A stretch of DNA of 64,000 bases, from positions 41,101,116 to 41,165,115 of the forward strand of contig NC_088301.1 of assembly GCF_032854445.1 (NCBI RefSeq). Reading direction: 5' to 3'. The position numbers and the translations under genes were made by a program. A model generated the notes under the pieces. That model was not told the origin of the DNA. It did no database searches and saw only the letters and a list, made by a program, of their open reading frames with translations. Shown in pieces: positions 17,401 through 29,400 of this stretch (positions within the stretch are counted from its first letter, which is position 1; the number at the start of each line of letters is the position of its first letter). This DNA is from Liolophura sinensis. Its lineage: Eukaryota > Mollusca > Polyplacophora > Chitonida > Chitonidae.

Positions 17401-18915
17401 CTACATAAATGAAAATGATATGTATGTTTATTTTATTTATTCATTTGATTGTGTTCTATGCCGTATTCAAGAATATTTCACTTATATGACGATGGCCAAC
17501 ATTATGGTTGAAGGTAACCGGGCAAGGCCCGAGGGGAATCCATGACTATTCACTGGACTTAAACTCACAGCGAATGCAATCGTGAGAGGCTGTCATTGCA
17601 CCGTACTGGCATGCTGACCACCTAGAGTTGCTTATTTAAGTATGAAGACATAGTAATCTTATGGCTTATTGACACAAAAAATGTACAGTATATAAGCTAC
17701 TTATGCCACAGTATGAGAATATTCTTCATTCCACACTGACTCACCAGTGAGAATACAGTCCTTTAATAGCCTTTTGGTCGTCGGTCCAACTGTCAGCTGT
17801 ACAGTACTTGCACTTTTTACCTCTGCAGAATAGGGCACACTGCTTTTCCTCAGACAGCAGATGCCTTGCACCTTCAGAAAATTTGGAATACTTTGCACCA
17901 GCAGCCCGACCTATAGCAGAAAGTGTTGCAGCAACTGACATTCTGACCAAGGTATGAATGGACACAATTTAAAAGTAATGTTCCTTGACGATGTCAGTGG
18001 TGAGAATTTAAAATCGTCGCAATACAAATTAAAGGAAAGAAAATTCTTCTACCACTGGATAGGCTGTAATTTGTTCACATTAATATACATGAGAACTGAA
18101 GGGTTCACATTCATTTGAGAGGACACCCAAGACAGAGTGGTGCATAAAATATTCACTTAGTCTACACACAGCCTTACATCTACACATAAAGTTGGCATTA
18201 AGTCAATTTAGCAAATGGAGCTATAAACACACAGTGAATGGCACAGTCTAGATTTATACCACTAATGCAGGTATTAACAGTAAGTAACCTGGAACAGAAA
18301 TATGGGGAGTACTTTGGGGAAAATTACTGACTGTGTAACTATCACAGGTGAGCAAGGATAATCTGTACAGGCTAATGATTAGTTAACTACTGTGTGTTAG
18401 AGCTCTGGAAAACAAAACCTGCACACTGTAAAGACGTTGGCGATGGTTTCTAAGCAATAAAAACAAAATGCATTGCTTTCACGTTCAGCCTACAGTACAA
18501 CCCTGGCTCAAAGTTCTCCCAAGGAAGCCCAGTACATCGGATGTTACTAGCCGGCTAATGGTTGACATAAATTACCCTAATTCTTCAACCTTCTCTAAAG
18601 CCCCTGTAACCATTGTATTGAAACATTTTGAGAGAACTATGAGGTGTACAGGAATAATTTGCACAGTTTTGTGAAGCTGGTGTCTTTAATCACACAAATT
18701 AATAATATTTTCATAATAATGGTATGCATCAATTCCTCAGAAAAAAGTACTTCAGTGATTGAAAGGTTGATGATTCACAGTAATGAAGTATTTGGATCAT
18801 GAGGATATGTATATGTACTTTCCTTACCACTAACAGACTTCATGATGTCATCTTCCCACTGAATGTCTTCCAGTCCTGGATGACCACATTCATCTGGGTC
18901 CATGTGGGATTTCAT
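8435..18915 (-). CDS. PTPDC1: Protein tyrosine phosphatase domain-containing protein 1 (PTPDC1 orthologue), 604 aa
   Basis: Thirteen coding exons join in phase: 18915-18828, 17934-17745, 17007-16927, 16540-16425, 16226-16205, 15495-15389, 14652-14565, 14098-14009, 11561-11462, 11188-10736, 10395-10294, 9215-9132 and 8728-8435 (TAG at 8437-8435). PTPDC1 is a CDC14-related dual-specificity phosphatase linked to cilia and centrosomes. Visible: CKYCTADSWTDDQKAIKGLY; VTDNILAMARPST; INIQKPGEHASCG; a W166-P167-D168 general-acid loop; and the P-loop HCHAGLGRTG (Cys197, Arg203), split between two exons. Conserved FLNRQRHILHGYESRRLKYL follows. A low-complexity linker (about 310-440) and a C-terminal block (EELNASDKAW onward) end the protein. 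The ATG at 18915 has an in-frame TAG 21 bp upstream, and its exon has an acceptor at 18942, implying a further non-coding 5' exon. Human PTPDC1 is about 150 residues longer, mainly in the linker. Confidence 0.95.
9263..9441 (-). repeat. SINE family A, diverged copy
   Basis: On the complementary strand the order is degenerate B-box region, body and tail. The visible + strand marks are CAAGAATATTTCACTTA, GGTGGTGGCCAGTATTATTA, GCAGGTTGCTGGCCA and GAGGAAGCCAG. It lies in the PTPDC1 intron between exons 10395-10294 and 9215-9132. Confidence 0.8.
9885..9990. repeat. Short tandem repeat, 3 units
   Basis: The unit GTCCCCTTATTGTGAGGCAC followed by TGTTAGCA is repeated three times at about 29-30 bp, inside a PTPDC1 intron. 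Confidence 0.85.
10069..10200. repeat. Near-perfect hairpin: 63-bp inverted arms, 6-nt loop
   Basis: The left arm 10069-10131 and right arm 10138-10200 are reverse complements with about six mismatches. The arms meet at CATATCTT / AAGATATG around the loop AAAAAC. It lies about 95 bp downstream (in the PTPDC1 direction) of the donor of exon 10395-10294. A short extra piece like the arm end (TATGAACCAACCCATAAAA) follows at about 10199. No coding content is present. It could be a foldback or MITE-type insertion or a local inverted duplication. Confidence 0.9.
10442..10572 (+). mobile_element. MITE-like element, internally shortened copy
   Basis: The left terminus TACCTTAATTCTTCAACCTT and a right terminus GGTTGAAATGGTTAAAGATT are imperfect inverted repeats, flanked by TA. 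The middle matches the start and end, but not the centre, of the longer copy at 18573-18782. It lies in the PTPDC1 intron before exon 10395-10294. Confidence 0.65.
11780..11905 (-). repeat. SINE family A, 3' part
   Basis: The + strand shows ATTTATTTATTTATTGCATT, then GGTGTTTCACACCATACTCA, then ATGGTGGGAGGAAAC and GCAGACCTCACATACGGCCG, the complement of the SINE tail and body. The tRNA-like head is missing. It lies in a PTPDC1 intron. Confidence 0.85.
11906..13528. other. PTPDC1 intron sequence without identified elements
   Basis: Part of the 2.4-kb intron between exons 14098-14009 and 11561-11462. I see no open exon with splice signals and no recognisable repeat, apart from a small duplicated CAGTGAAATAACCACAA at about 13170-13200. 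Confidence 0.5.
13529..13694 (+). repeat. SINE family A, 5'-truncated copy
   Basis: It starts within the body (TGTGGGAAGGTCTTGC) and continues through GGATGGTCATGGGTTCCCCC, CCACCATAATGCTGG, GTGAAATATTCTTGAGCA and the (AAAT)n tail. It lies in a PTPDC1 intron. Confidence 0.9.
17428..17626 (-). repeat. SINE family A, internally deleted copy
   Basis: On the + strand TTTATTTATTCATTTGATTG, TTCAAGAATATTTCACTTAT and CAACATTATGGTTGAAGG are followed by GGACTTAAACTCACAGCGA (B-box complement) and a degenerate head. Part of the middle is missing compared with full-length copies. It lies in the PTPDC1 intron between 17745 and 17007. Confidence 0.85.
18573..18782 (+). mobile_element. MITE-like element, longest copy (about 210 bp)
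   Basis: The termini are TACCCTAATTCTTCAACCTT and AAAGGTTGATGATTCACAGT A, which are imperfect inverted repeats bordered by TA. The interior has no open frame. The family has at least four members here (also 2878, 10442 and 27879). It lies in the first PTPDC1 coding intron. Confidence 0.7.
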
Positions 18916-18941
18916 TGTGACGAGCAAACTTTTCTACCCAC

Positions 18942-21900
18942 CTGCAAAGACAATACCCACCAAATGTCACTAAATGTTATTTAGCTAAATCACTGAATAT
19001 TTAAGGGTTTAACACCATCATAACACAAAGAGGAAGGTGTTAAAATCTATTCTACTATAGACTATAGAAAAAATGAAGCAAAACCGGAATATTTCATCCT
19101 GTTATTCTCTTTCGCTCCATTCGAAGAGGTCATGCATTTTAGAGCAATCAACGACAAGCCTAGGTCATTGCAGTTCACCTAGATATTTCAAGGCTACATA
19201 TGATGTATAATTTCATGTCATAATGTTGCATGACCTAGAAATGTAAAAGTAGACTGTACAAGTATTATGAAGTCACACGGCTGAGCTCAGAATGGAGCCA
19301 CATGAAACAATTGTTTCTTTTTCCACGCCATGGCGTCTGAGTGTAAAAATGTTGGAAACAAAAGCGATATTTATAAACTGTGGAGAATAACACTAAATAA
19401 TCATGGAAGGAAAATCCCATAGTTTACCTTAATATAAGTTATCAAAGTAAAACTAAGATGTAAACAAACTCAAATTCTTTGATTTGTAGAAATAATATTA
19501 CTCGGGGAGGTAAATGTAATATCTGGTGTGTTGCGTGACACACTTGATGTTGTTTGATAGGTCATCTCTATTTAATATGTATATTTGCAAACGGCCCACA
19601 ACTAACAGCAGGATAGAATCAAAGACACACTTGCTAATATCTCACTATTTGTGATGGTGGTCATATTTGTGAGTAAAGGGAATTCAGGTAGAGTCATGGA
19701 AACAACCACCCTTTTGACAGGTATCTGACAGACCTCACACCTCACAAAACTGCCTAAGATTTAAGTCAGACGAGAGACAAACTTTAATACCATTTAATGC
19801 ACTCAAATTGTGGATCTCCTTAAGGAGTTTCATTTTAATACAACTGGTTGCCTTAGGCCTTCATGACAACAACAAAATTAGAGATTAAGTTCAGATCTAA
19901 GTTCAGGAATAATATCACAAGGTAAGGCTAAGTTTAAGACTGCTTTGTGATGTTAGGGTCAGAGAGTGATTCCGCATAGCCATTTCTGACTGAAATCACA
20001 ATTTCAAACCTTATCACAAAGCTTAGTTCCGAGTTCTGGACATTTTTGATACATTTGTCTTAAGGATAACATTTATGAGGTCTTCACAATTTTAATTCTA
20101 TGACCCCCAAATAAGGTATAATATCATATTTCAACTATTAATTTACATGCAAGTCAGAATTGACTTTGTGGAATTAGCACAGATGTAAAATCATGGTCGA
20201 GTAAGATTTAAGATGTCTGGGGCCAGAGAACTCTCTTCAGTTCACCATGTATTAAAGAAGTAATGGTCATATATCTTTGGTAATCAGTGCAAGAATGATG
20301 TTACAACTTGAAGATTATCAAAACAGTAGACTATTACATTTATACCAGCACAAATATTACATACATTAATGCAACATAATCCAAAGAAGAAACAACAGTT
20401 CTGTTCAAATTTATAGAAATTTTGATTATAAAGCTCAAAGGCAGAACCAATATTTTTGAGTTAATTTTCAAAATGACATTTCTTTGTGTCTTATTATAAC
20501 AGGTTAACCACACACAATCCAACACAAAATTAGCAAACATGATGTACCGGTAGTCACTGAAGTTGAATGATGTCCGCCATATCCCAATAAAGTTTCTATA
20601 AAGAACTTAATATAGCTCTGAAATTTCAATATTGGTCTCAACGACCCACAAAATTTGCAACAGAATTACCAGTAATGATTCTTTTATGAGCTCAGCATGT
20701 ACAAACAACATATTAATTAAGTAGTCTAGAAGTTTTAACAAAGTGCACAAGTCTGTTAATACAAGGTAGTTCCTCTGCAAAACAGTTTTATCCAAGAAAA
20801 TGTGATAAAGGACAAAAAAATTAAATTTCTTTGATGTCATGGATAAAGTTCTAGGTTTTAATATTCCATCAAAAAACTTCTTCTGTTTGCGGTAATACAG
20901 CAATTAAAAAAAACACTATAAGCACATAAATTTGAGTTACTTAAAAAAGCAAGAAAAGAAATGATTTTGGAACCTCAATATATGAAATTGGGCTCCAGTT
21001 TCCATAGTCTGCATGGTCAATAGCAAAAAGATATTAACGAGCTCAACTTGATAAGAGCTTCCAAAAGCTGTTCAATAGATTTTATATTGTTAACGATATG
21101 AAAACCCAATTAGCATATCACATAAATGGGAGTAACTCTGTAAAGTCTTTTCAATGGTAAGTACAAAGGAACCTAAAAAAGCCCTAAATGAAGCGGTGTG
21201 CATATAAAAGTGTTAACACCATAAAGTTTACAGACATATAGAGAGACAAACAACACCATACCATTCGGTTATTAACGATGGGGCTGAAATTAAAATATTG
21301 TGTATCTAATGTTACAAGCACTTTATAACAAAAGACGGTAGGTAGGTCTGTTTTTTTTTTCTGCAGAAGGGAAGAACAATAGTAGAATCCTTTTCAAATG
21401 ATTGATCACAATTAAACTTCCTCAACACTGATCAGGACACAGTACTAAATTATATCACCCAACATTTGGCAATTCTCAAAATAAATATGCTCAGATCTTT
21501 GCAATAAAACTAACAGGTAGACATTTGTTAAACATTTTTATGAGTACTGATAATTTAAGTCAAATGTCTGTGCTAGCATTTTCAGGTACTGTACAGAAGG
21601 GGTGAGCATGTGAAAATATAACCAAAATCCTGTCCAGCTCGTACTTTTGATGGAGTGAAGTGGAACCTCATGACCTAGTAAAATGAATTCTATACTGAGA
21701 AATTTCCATTTTCCTAAATTTCCTAACTTTGATTAAACTTTGTGAGATTTAGGGGATTCTTCCTTCATGTGAAGGATCAAATATTTATTAATACATCACT
21801 CAATGTACATGCTTGTCTAAAAGTGGGAAGAATGTACATGTAAGCATCCAAGTGAGCCTCAGCTCAGATCACCAGCTTTGACCTAATTTACAGTCCAAAA

Positions 21901-23419
21901 CATTTATACATGAGAAAGAGGAGAACCAAAATAATCTTGTGTTGCATTAAGATTACAGGATGGAACATATCAGCTTTGTATTTGTATGTGAACTTCCCTG
22001 AAAGAACGATATCTTTCTACGCCAACAGATGGGGCTCACATGGAGGCCTCTGATACATGTGAAGTGAGAGTAACACAATGGTGGATGCCAACATAAAATG
22101 GGCTCTGTTGGGGATTCTCTGATAATGTAGGTTTAAAATAAAAATCTTCTGTTTCATGAGATAGTTGTATTTTAAAGGTATAGTGTGGCGAAAGGAATTT
22201 GATCAAAGAGAATTCTATATCTTGTCATCGAAAGACGCTCACAGCTGGAATGTTTACAAGATTTCCTTGAACGTCTTACAATGATTATCTCATAAAATCA
22301 GTAATTAATTTTGAAATCTCAACTCTCTATGGAGACAGAAGGACATTGATTTATTTTGAAGCTAAAATTTAAAAACCTGCCCACTAGTTCAGTGCTGCAA
22401 AATTTTAAATGGAGCCAAATGCAAAAAAAGTCATTTCTCAAATACGGGACACAGTCACCATTATGGGTTGGTATTTTAACATGGGGCTATGATCTTCGAA
22501 ACTGGGTGGCTGCCAATAAGTAAAGGTAAGTTGAAATTGTATGCCCATTGCATAAATGTATTTGTGGAGGTCTGTGCTTTCACAGGGGACACACTGTAAT
22601 TAATGTCTGAGGTGAGGGATGGTAGAACTCTGGCACTCCTCCAAGAAAAGTAAATGCAAGGATGCATGATTGCTACATGGTAACTTCAAAATAGTATCGA
22701 AGTGAAGATGTTGTGGATATGTAGACTTTATCATCACGTTAAAGAGAATGGTTCTAAATTTATGAATTTGATGTAATTGTTGTGCCAATATCCAATGGGT
22801 AGAACTTTATGATGGTTCTGATGTGTGCAGATATGTATTCTGTGTGAACCACATGAACACAGGATCGTGTCTGGACGTACACTACAGTACAGGCAAGAAT
22901 GAAACCGTTGCTCATCTATCTTCAGTTACAAGACAGCCCTTAAAATTTAAGGAGACTTTGGAGGACTTGTACGGTGATACACACTCTACACGTCATGAAT
23001 CTTTTCTCTCCCTTCCTCTCTGCATTTTTTACTTTGGGGTTTCTTTACCCTCCAACATCCACCATTATTTCCTACAACATACAGCCTCTTAGTTGAAACT
23101 GACTATGGATGGCAACAATCTGTCAATATGTTTAGTTCGAATATAATACTAGGCCATCATAAAATTTTAAAGTCTACAATTCACAGTTTACTTTCACGTG
23201 CAAATCTTAATCTGAAATTAAATGAATTCAAAGTCTGGGAATGTACCAACCAAAATTATCCTCTGCTTTCTTCCGTTCTACTATTTCTGGTCGCCATTTT
23301 GTAAATATTCTGTGAGTCCCCGGTTACAGCCGGACTCGTACCTTTTACGGAATAAATTGCCGCCATTTCATATATCAGAGGTCTTCATTGGTCCACTGAG
23401 CCCATATGTCTGTTGCATC
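18942..23419. other. Head-to-head intergenic region, PTPDC1 (-) / MRPL46 (+)
   Basis: About 4.5 kb. It should contain the unseen non-coding first exon and promoter of PTPDC1 and the promoter of MRPL46 at the right end. I see no coding exon with family similarity, no clear SINE and no tandem array. Several short open frames here lack splice context and similarity. Confidence 0.55.
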
Positions 23420-23430
23420 ATGGCGGCATC
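23290..23430 (+). promoter_or_regulatory. MRPL46 promoter/start region with YY1-like motifs
   Basis: Three CCAT/GCCGCCATNTT-type motifs lie within 140 bp: CGCCATTTT (about 23292), TGCCGCCATTTC (about 23359) and, overlapping the start codon, ATCATGGCGGCATC (23416-23429). The last is the inverted YY1 core fused to the ATG, a layout known from many mammalian nuclear genes for mitochondrial and ribosomal proteins. Function here is inferred from sequence only. Confidence 0.45.
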
Positions 23431-26400
23431 CTTTGTGCTGTCAACAAACGCGAGACTTCTCTCCAAGAGACTTTTTATTAATGGAAGAAAAGCTCTGAAG
23501 AATGGTAAGACTGATCACTAGCAGTAACGGTCGTAAGCTGTCTGCTGTCTCTTCGGGAACGTAGTTGGGAAGAGCGAACTTGAGTAACCATGTAAAACGT
23601 AAACATTGATGTGTCGAAAACTGGACGCTGTATTATTACAAATCGTGCCTGTCAGAAGAACCCATAGTTCAGTATCAATCCACTCTCACTGGGACCGATG
23701 GCAGTAGCTGGACAACTGCTGATAAGTTAATTTCCAGGACCGTGATTAACTTTGGCACACATGTATTTTCATTTTGTGTTGTTTCTTTTCTCACAATTTC
23801 GATTGCTGTTTTCACTTGAACAGCTGAATGTAGCTAGCTCCGGAAGACTGTGCTGTGCTGTGCTCTTTCATATTTGTACTGGCGCTCCCATAGTCATCGT
23901 TGACTGCCATTTACCGCTAAAGGATGGATTGTCAAATTTCGAATAACAGTCGATTACTAACTCCTTTATAATCCATAGTGCACCTGACTTAAAATTAGAG
24001 ATGTTGATCATCCCAAAGGTAAATATTCATCATTAAAACTTCATCCTCTCATTTACGAATTGGCCATCATCTACACACATGCGTCTCCAGAGAGGTGGAT
24101 ATGAAACGGCTGAACCATACCGGCCTCATTTGTGGAGGACATGCATGTCAAAACAACAGTTCATGCTCCAGTTTGGTTCCCAGATGTGCGAACCTTAATG
24201 CGATTTGTGCCATCTAATATCAAGGGGACTAAAACCAGCCAGCAGGTGGTCATATAACAACAAAAGAATGCCATAACAAGCATAATTGAAGGAGGAGAAT
24301 AAGGGAGGGATGGTTTTGTATCCAGCTGCCTGGACCATGCATACGCACCGAGTAGATGGTGACCATTTCGCAAATGGGAAGTGAGCGGAGAGGTTGAACT
24401 TTAATATATATGAATGGATATTTATCTTTGGGATAGTTGACATCTTAGGATTATTTGTGTTTGGAAGCACCTACCTCTCAACAACCATGCGCCCAAAATA
24501 TCACTCATAACACAGTAGGGGGCCTCCATGGCTGAGGGGGTTAGCACACCAGCGCGAGGCACTGACCCAGGAGCCTGCCATCAAAGCAGTAGCTGTGAGT
24601 TCAGGCTCAGCTCATGCTGACTTCCTCTCTGGCCGTACGTGTTAGGCTTGTTAGCAACCTACGGATGGTCATGGGTTTCCCTAGGGCTCTGTTGGGTTTC
24701 TTCCACCATAATGCTGGCCACTGTTGTATAAGGGAAATATTTTTGAGCACAGCAGGAAACACCAATTAAATAAAAAAATAAATGAATACTAGGTTGAAAG
24801 ATTTCTAAAAAATAAATTGAACGACATGTATTTTTGTGAACAAAGTTTAATGATCTAACATTTGACATGTCACATCACTGTAATGTTTTCTTTGCCTGTA
24901 AATCAATGGAAAAAAAATGTGATAATAAGCTAAAGGCATTTAGCCTAAAATAACCTTGAGCATAAAGGCATTTTCGGTTTTCAATGGTATTCCTACAGAT
25001 GCTTATTTCATTTTTACAGTGTCTATTCCCTTAATGGCAGAATGTATTTATTGAGCTTTATCTGTAGGTAAATTTGGTAATTCAGCAAGGTAAATGTCTT
25101 CCCGCTCCCTAATTTTCTATCCAGAAATTTACTTACTTTGGTTTAACTGCACCCATGAATGTCCCTATGAAGCAGGGTAATGCTCAAGAGAAAGACACCT
25201 GATGTTTATATCCTCTGAAGGACTGCTGTGCAAGGTATCTTAATCTGACATTAAATATTTTTTATATTTTTTTTCAACCCAGTTAAAGTTTAGTGAAACT
25301 TCACCTCGACACAGCTTCAGCGCGTCTCTGTTATCGAGAGCCAGGTGACGTCACAATTACTCTAGCTCTCTAACGTCGAAGGCATTTTCCATATAATAGT
25401 CTAAGCAATAGCCTATGGCAGATAAAAGTTGTGGACTTTGGCAATGAAGACCCAAGTCATAAATATACTTTTCCCAGAAATTAGACATAGTGGAAGAATA
25501 TTTCTTCCACCGCTTGAACTGTTACAGTAGATACAGTAGGCCTACTATATCATTTACAGGGAGCTCCAGTGACCCTGTTTCAATAGCTTAGCTGCAGATG
25601 CACAACAGGGGTGTTCTTGGTTCAAGTCGAAGGGTCTGTATGGGTTCTGCTGGTGATTTTGATCCCTATTAAATGTTCGCAAAATTACAATAGCATTGTT
25701 TTACAACTACATTCATGCTATGGTCTGAAACAAATGGAAATAAATCTTAGCACCACTGAGGCTGGGCTAGGCATTCGACTGTTGCTGGATTTTATGCTAC
25801 AGTTTTGTACTGGTGGCTTCCAAGATAAGAGCGGTGCTAACCTAGTTATCGTGGACGTCAGAGTATGCACCTTGGCTTGATCATGGTGTTTCAATAAATT
25901 TACTTAATTTTATAAAAAAAAAAAAAAATATACATCCCTTTTATGCGAGAAAGACAAAGGAGCAAAATTTAAATTTTTCAGATGTAATAAATTCAAAGAA
26001 AAAAAAAATATCTGTAATAAGATTAATAAATTTTAAGTGTTGTACGGTGAGATGCCGTCATCTCATTCCGATAAACCTTCAGCATCCCTAATGAAGTTTA
26101 CACAGGCTCTGATATTTTTGATTTAGAAACTGCTGACTAAACGCTAAAATCAACTGATTTTACGTTTGTGGTGGTCTGTGAATGATACAGACCTGCGCGA
26201 CATTACTTTGTGAAATGACCCTTCGGCTACATGTAACTAAATCGTTGTAAACGATCTCAAAATGATGTCTTATGCTGTTGTTCTGTGTTATTATATGTCA
26301 CTTATTGTACTGAATGGGTAAAGGCTATGTCACAGCTTAGGCCGCGCAATCTGATCGCAATGCGTTTGATTGAATAAAATTCTCAACATGGCTGCCTCAA

Positions 26401-29400
26401 CTCACACCAGCCATTTATGCAGTATTGTCATTTTGTTCTACATGTTATTTAGTGAAATCTCATTAAAATAATAAACCATAATACTTACTAGATAGCTTGA
26501 GTATCCTACTTTCGATTGAAATACATTGTATGTTTTAGCTTGGTGCTGTCTTGTCCTTTTAAATACACCGGACCAGTAATATGATTGTCCATCAACTCAA
26601 TATAAATGAAGAAAAACTATGACCAGGATAATTTTCAGGTTATGTTTCGGTTGACTGAACATAATATTCATCAGTCCTGCTACATTTTTGCTTTAAATTT
26701 CAGTCACCAGTTCATGTAGTTTTTCACAAGCCAGCCCAAGCCCAGCTGTTCCCCCTCCTGTAGTTGGAAGTCAAGGATGGCAACTTTGGAGTGCTGTGTG
26801 CATTGAAAGGCCAGCAGTCATTACTCAGCCTATGACAGACCTGGAAAAGGCATATCTGTCAGACCTTTTACAGGTGGAACATGAACACAGCTACCTGTCA
26901 GAACATGAAATACGCCATAAAAATGATTTGTAAGTGTTTTGTAAGCCAAAAACCATACTGTTATGTCATGGGTCAAAATGTTTGATAATTTGAAATGTGT
27001 GGAGTGATGTCTTCCATTGTAATTAAATTAAGGCAAGAAATGTGTTAGATACTGTTTACAGACATTGGATGGGAAGTGGATAAAGTGCATCAAACAGTCA
27101 TTTATATGTCTGAAATTATGAATATTTGCATGATATTAACTCAACTTTGTCATCTTAATTTGAAGTTGTCATTTTCTTTGAAAAAGGGCATGAATGACTG
27201 AACATTTTGACCCCTGTATGTTACATTTGGTACCCAGATGTAACATTTTGATAAAATTTGTGTTGCTACCTCGCTTGGCATTCAGCCTTGAGAGGTTAGC
27301 GCAAGGAAACCGCACTGGTTGGCCAGGTTTCCGTATAATTTGACTTAGTCGGATGTCATGCCTGGTGTCTTTGGCATGATACTTCAGTGGCTGCACAGAC
27401 AAGAAGACACAGTTTATGTACACACACCAAATGATTCCTCTCCGTGAAATGACTGCAAAGTTCTTAAGTATGATGTATTACCCCAGGCATACATACATGC
27501 ATACCTACGTGTACTCCATATATTTATGTTTATCCTGTGATTTAGGATTAGATGTTTGCTCCTTCAGAATACATGTAGATATGATGTGTAGATATCAGTT
27601 GTTCATGTGACATGTGTGATTCTTTTCAGATTAAAAGCTGAGCAGAATCGCATGCAAGATGATGTTGGGGATGCAGACATAGATTCTGTGAAACAGACTG
27701 CACTTGATCAGGAAGATGTTTGGGAATCTGAATTCCAAGCTTTTACCCCAGCTGATAGAATAACTGGTGAGGACAGTAGCAGACAACCATATTAAAAGTT
27801 AAAGAGCACAATGCCCCAACAGAGATGACATCTTTTACTCGCAAACTAATTAAAATCTACAAAAACTGAAGATGTCTGTACCCTAATTCTTCAACCTTTT
27901 CAGCCACCAATATTTTGAAACATTCTGAGAAAATCTGGATAGTTTGATGTGATTCTTTATTGACACAAACAAATCATTTTTGGTGGCATTTTCATAATAA
28001 TTGCATTAATAAATTCCACTGAATAAAGTACTTTGGTGGTTGAAGATTGATAGTATGTGTATTTCTAAACTTCACATTATTGAAAATGAACGTGATAACT
28101 TTCTTAAATATAATTTTTGGATTCCATTATTCTGCTGGATGCCATTAACAGGTTCTTTTGGAACACAGCCAGACATTAAGGCATTTGCAATGATAAATTT
28201 ACCTGTACGTTTGGCAGGTGTGTGGTTGATGATCATAAGGCCACTTATTTGCCTGTTGTTACTACATCATTTCATTTTCCAGATGCTGATAGGAAAAATG
28301 ATATGAAGTCATTGAGACGAAAGTTGGACAGGAAGTTGTTTTTTATCATCAAACAGAAGCTTGGTGACACAACTAATTGGGTTTTACCACAGGGTTATTG
28401 TGCACAGGGGGAGTCCTTGAGACAGGTAAAATTGAAGTTTAAGATCTTCTCATCACATGTGATTTAAATTGTTCTATTTATAACATCATAAATGCAATTG
28501 TTCATACCTTAATTTTACCTTTCTAAACGTAAAAGGGGGCACCCCCCCCAAACAAAAACAACTTCTCATCACATGTGATTTATATTGTTCTATTCATAAC
28601 ATGATAAATGCAATGATAAATGCAGTTGTTCATATCATAATTTTACCTTTCTAAAACATAATAGGGTGCATCCGCCACTCCCCAAACAAAAACAACTTCT
28701 CATCACATGTGATTTATATTGTTCTATTCATAACATGATAAATGCAATGATAAATGCAGTTGTTCCTATCTACATTTTTTGTAGTTTGTTGTCCAGCATT
28801 TTTTCCAGGATACATTAGCTTATTTTAAGATGCAGCATATTTACATGGTTTTCTGGCACATTGAATAAAATGATGGGCCGAAAATTTGAATAAACTGATG
28901 AACTTGTATGACTAGGTATTACACACAGCAAAGAAACAATTTCATAAGCAATATGGGAATTTCGAGTTCGAAATCTTGCTATGTTAAAGGTATGAACAAT
29001 AAATCTGTATCTTATAAAATGTTATGCAACTTTTGCTCACAATAATTTTTAGATTACCAGTCTTGCTGTCTTTGGGAGGCACATTACACCACTTTCCTGC
29101 AGAAACTTATGAAAGGTTTCTTTTCTACTTTATCATTTTGATGAGATTTCACCAAATAACAAACTGCACAAATGGCTGGTGTGAATCAAGGCAGACATCT
29201 TGAGAATTTTATCCAATCAAACACATTGCTATCAGATTGTGTGGCGTAAACTGTGACATAGCCTTTTCCCTTTCACTCCATGAAGTGACATATGATAACA
29301 CAAAAGACATCATTTTTAGATCATTTACAATGAATTAGTTACATGTAGCCGAAGGGCCATTTCACAAAGTGTTGTGGGGCAGGCCTGTATCACTTACGCA

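Noticed and set aside
22823-23092. 89-codon + strand frame before MRPL46
   Set aside because: No similarity, no splice support, and it lies in the likely promoter region.
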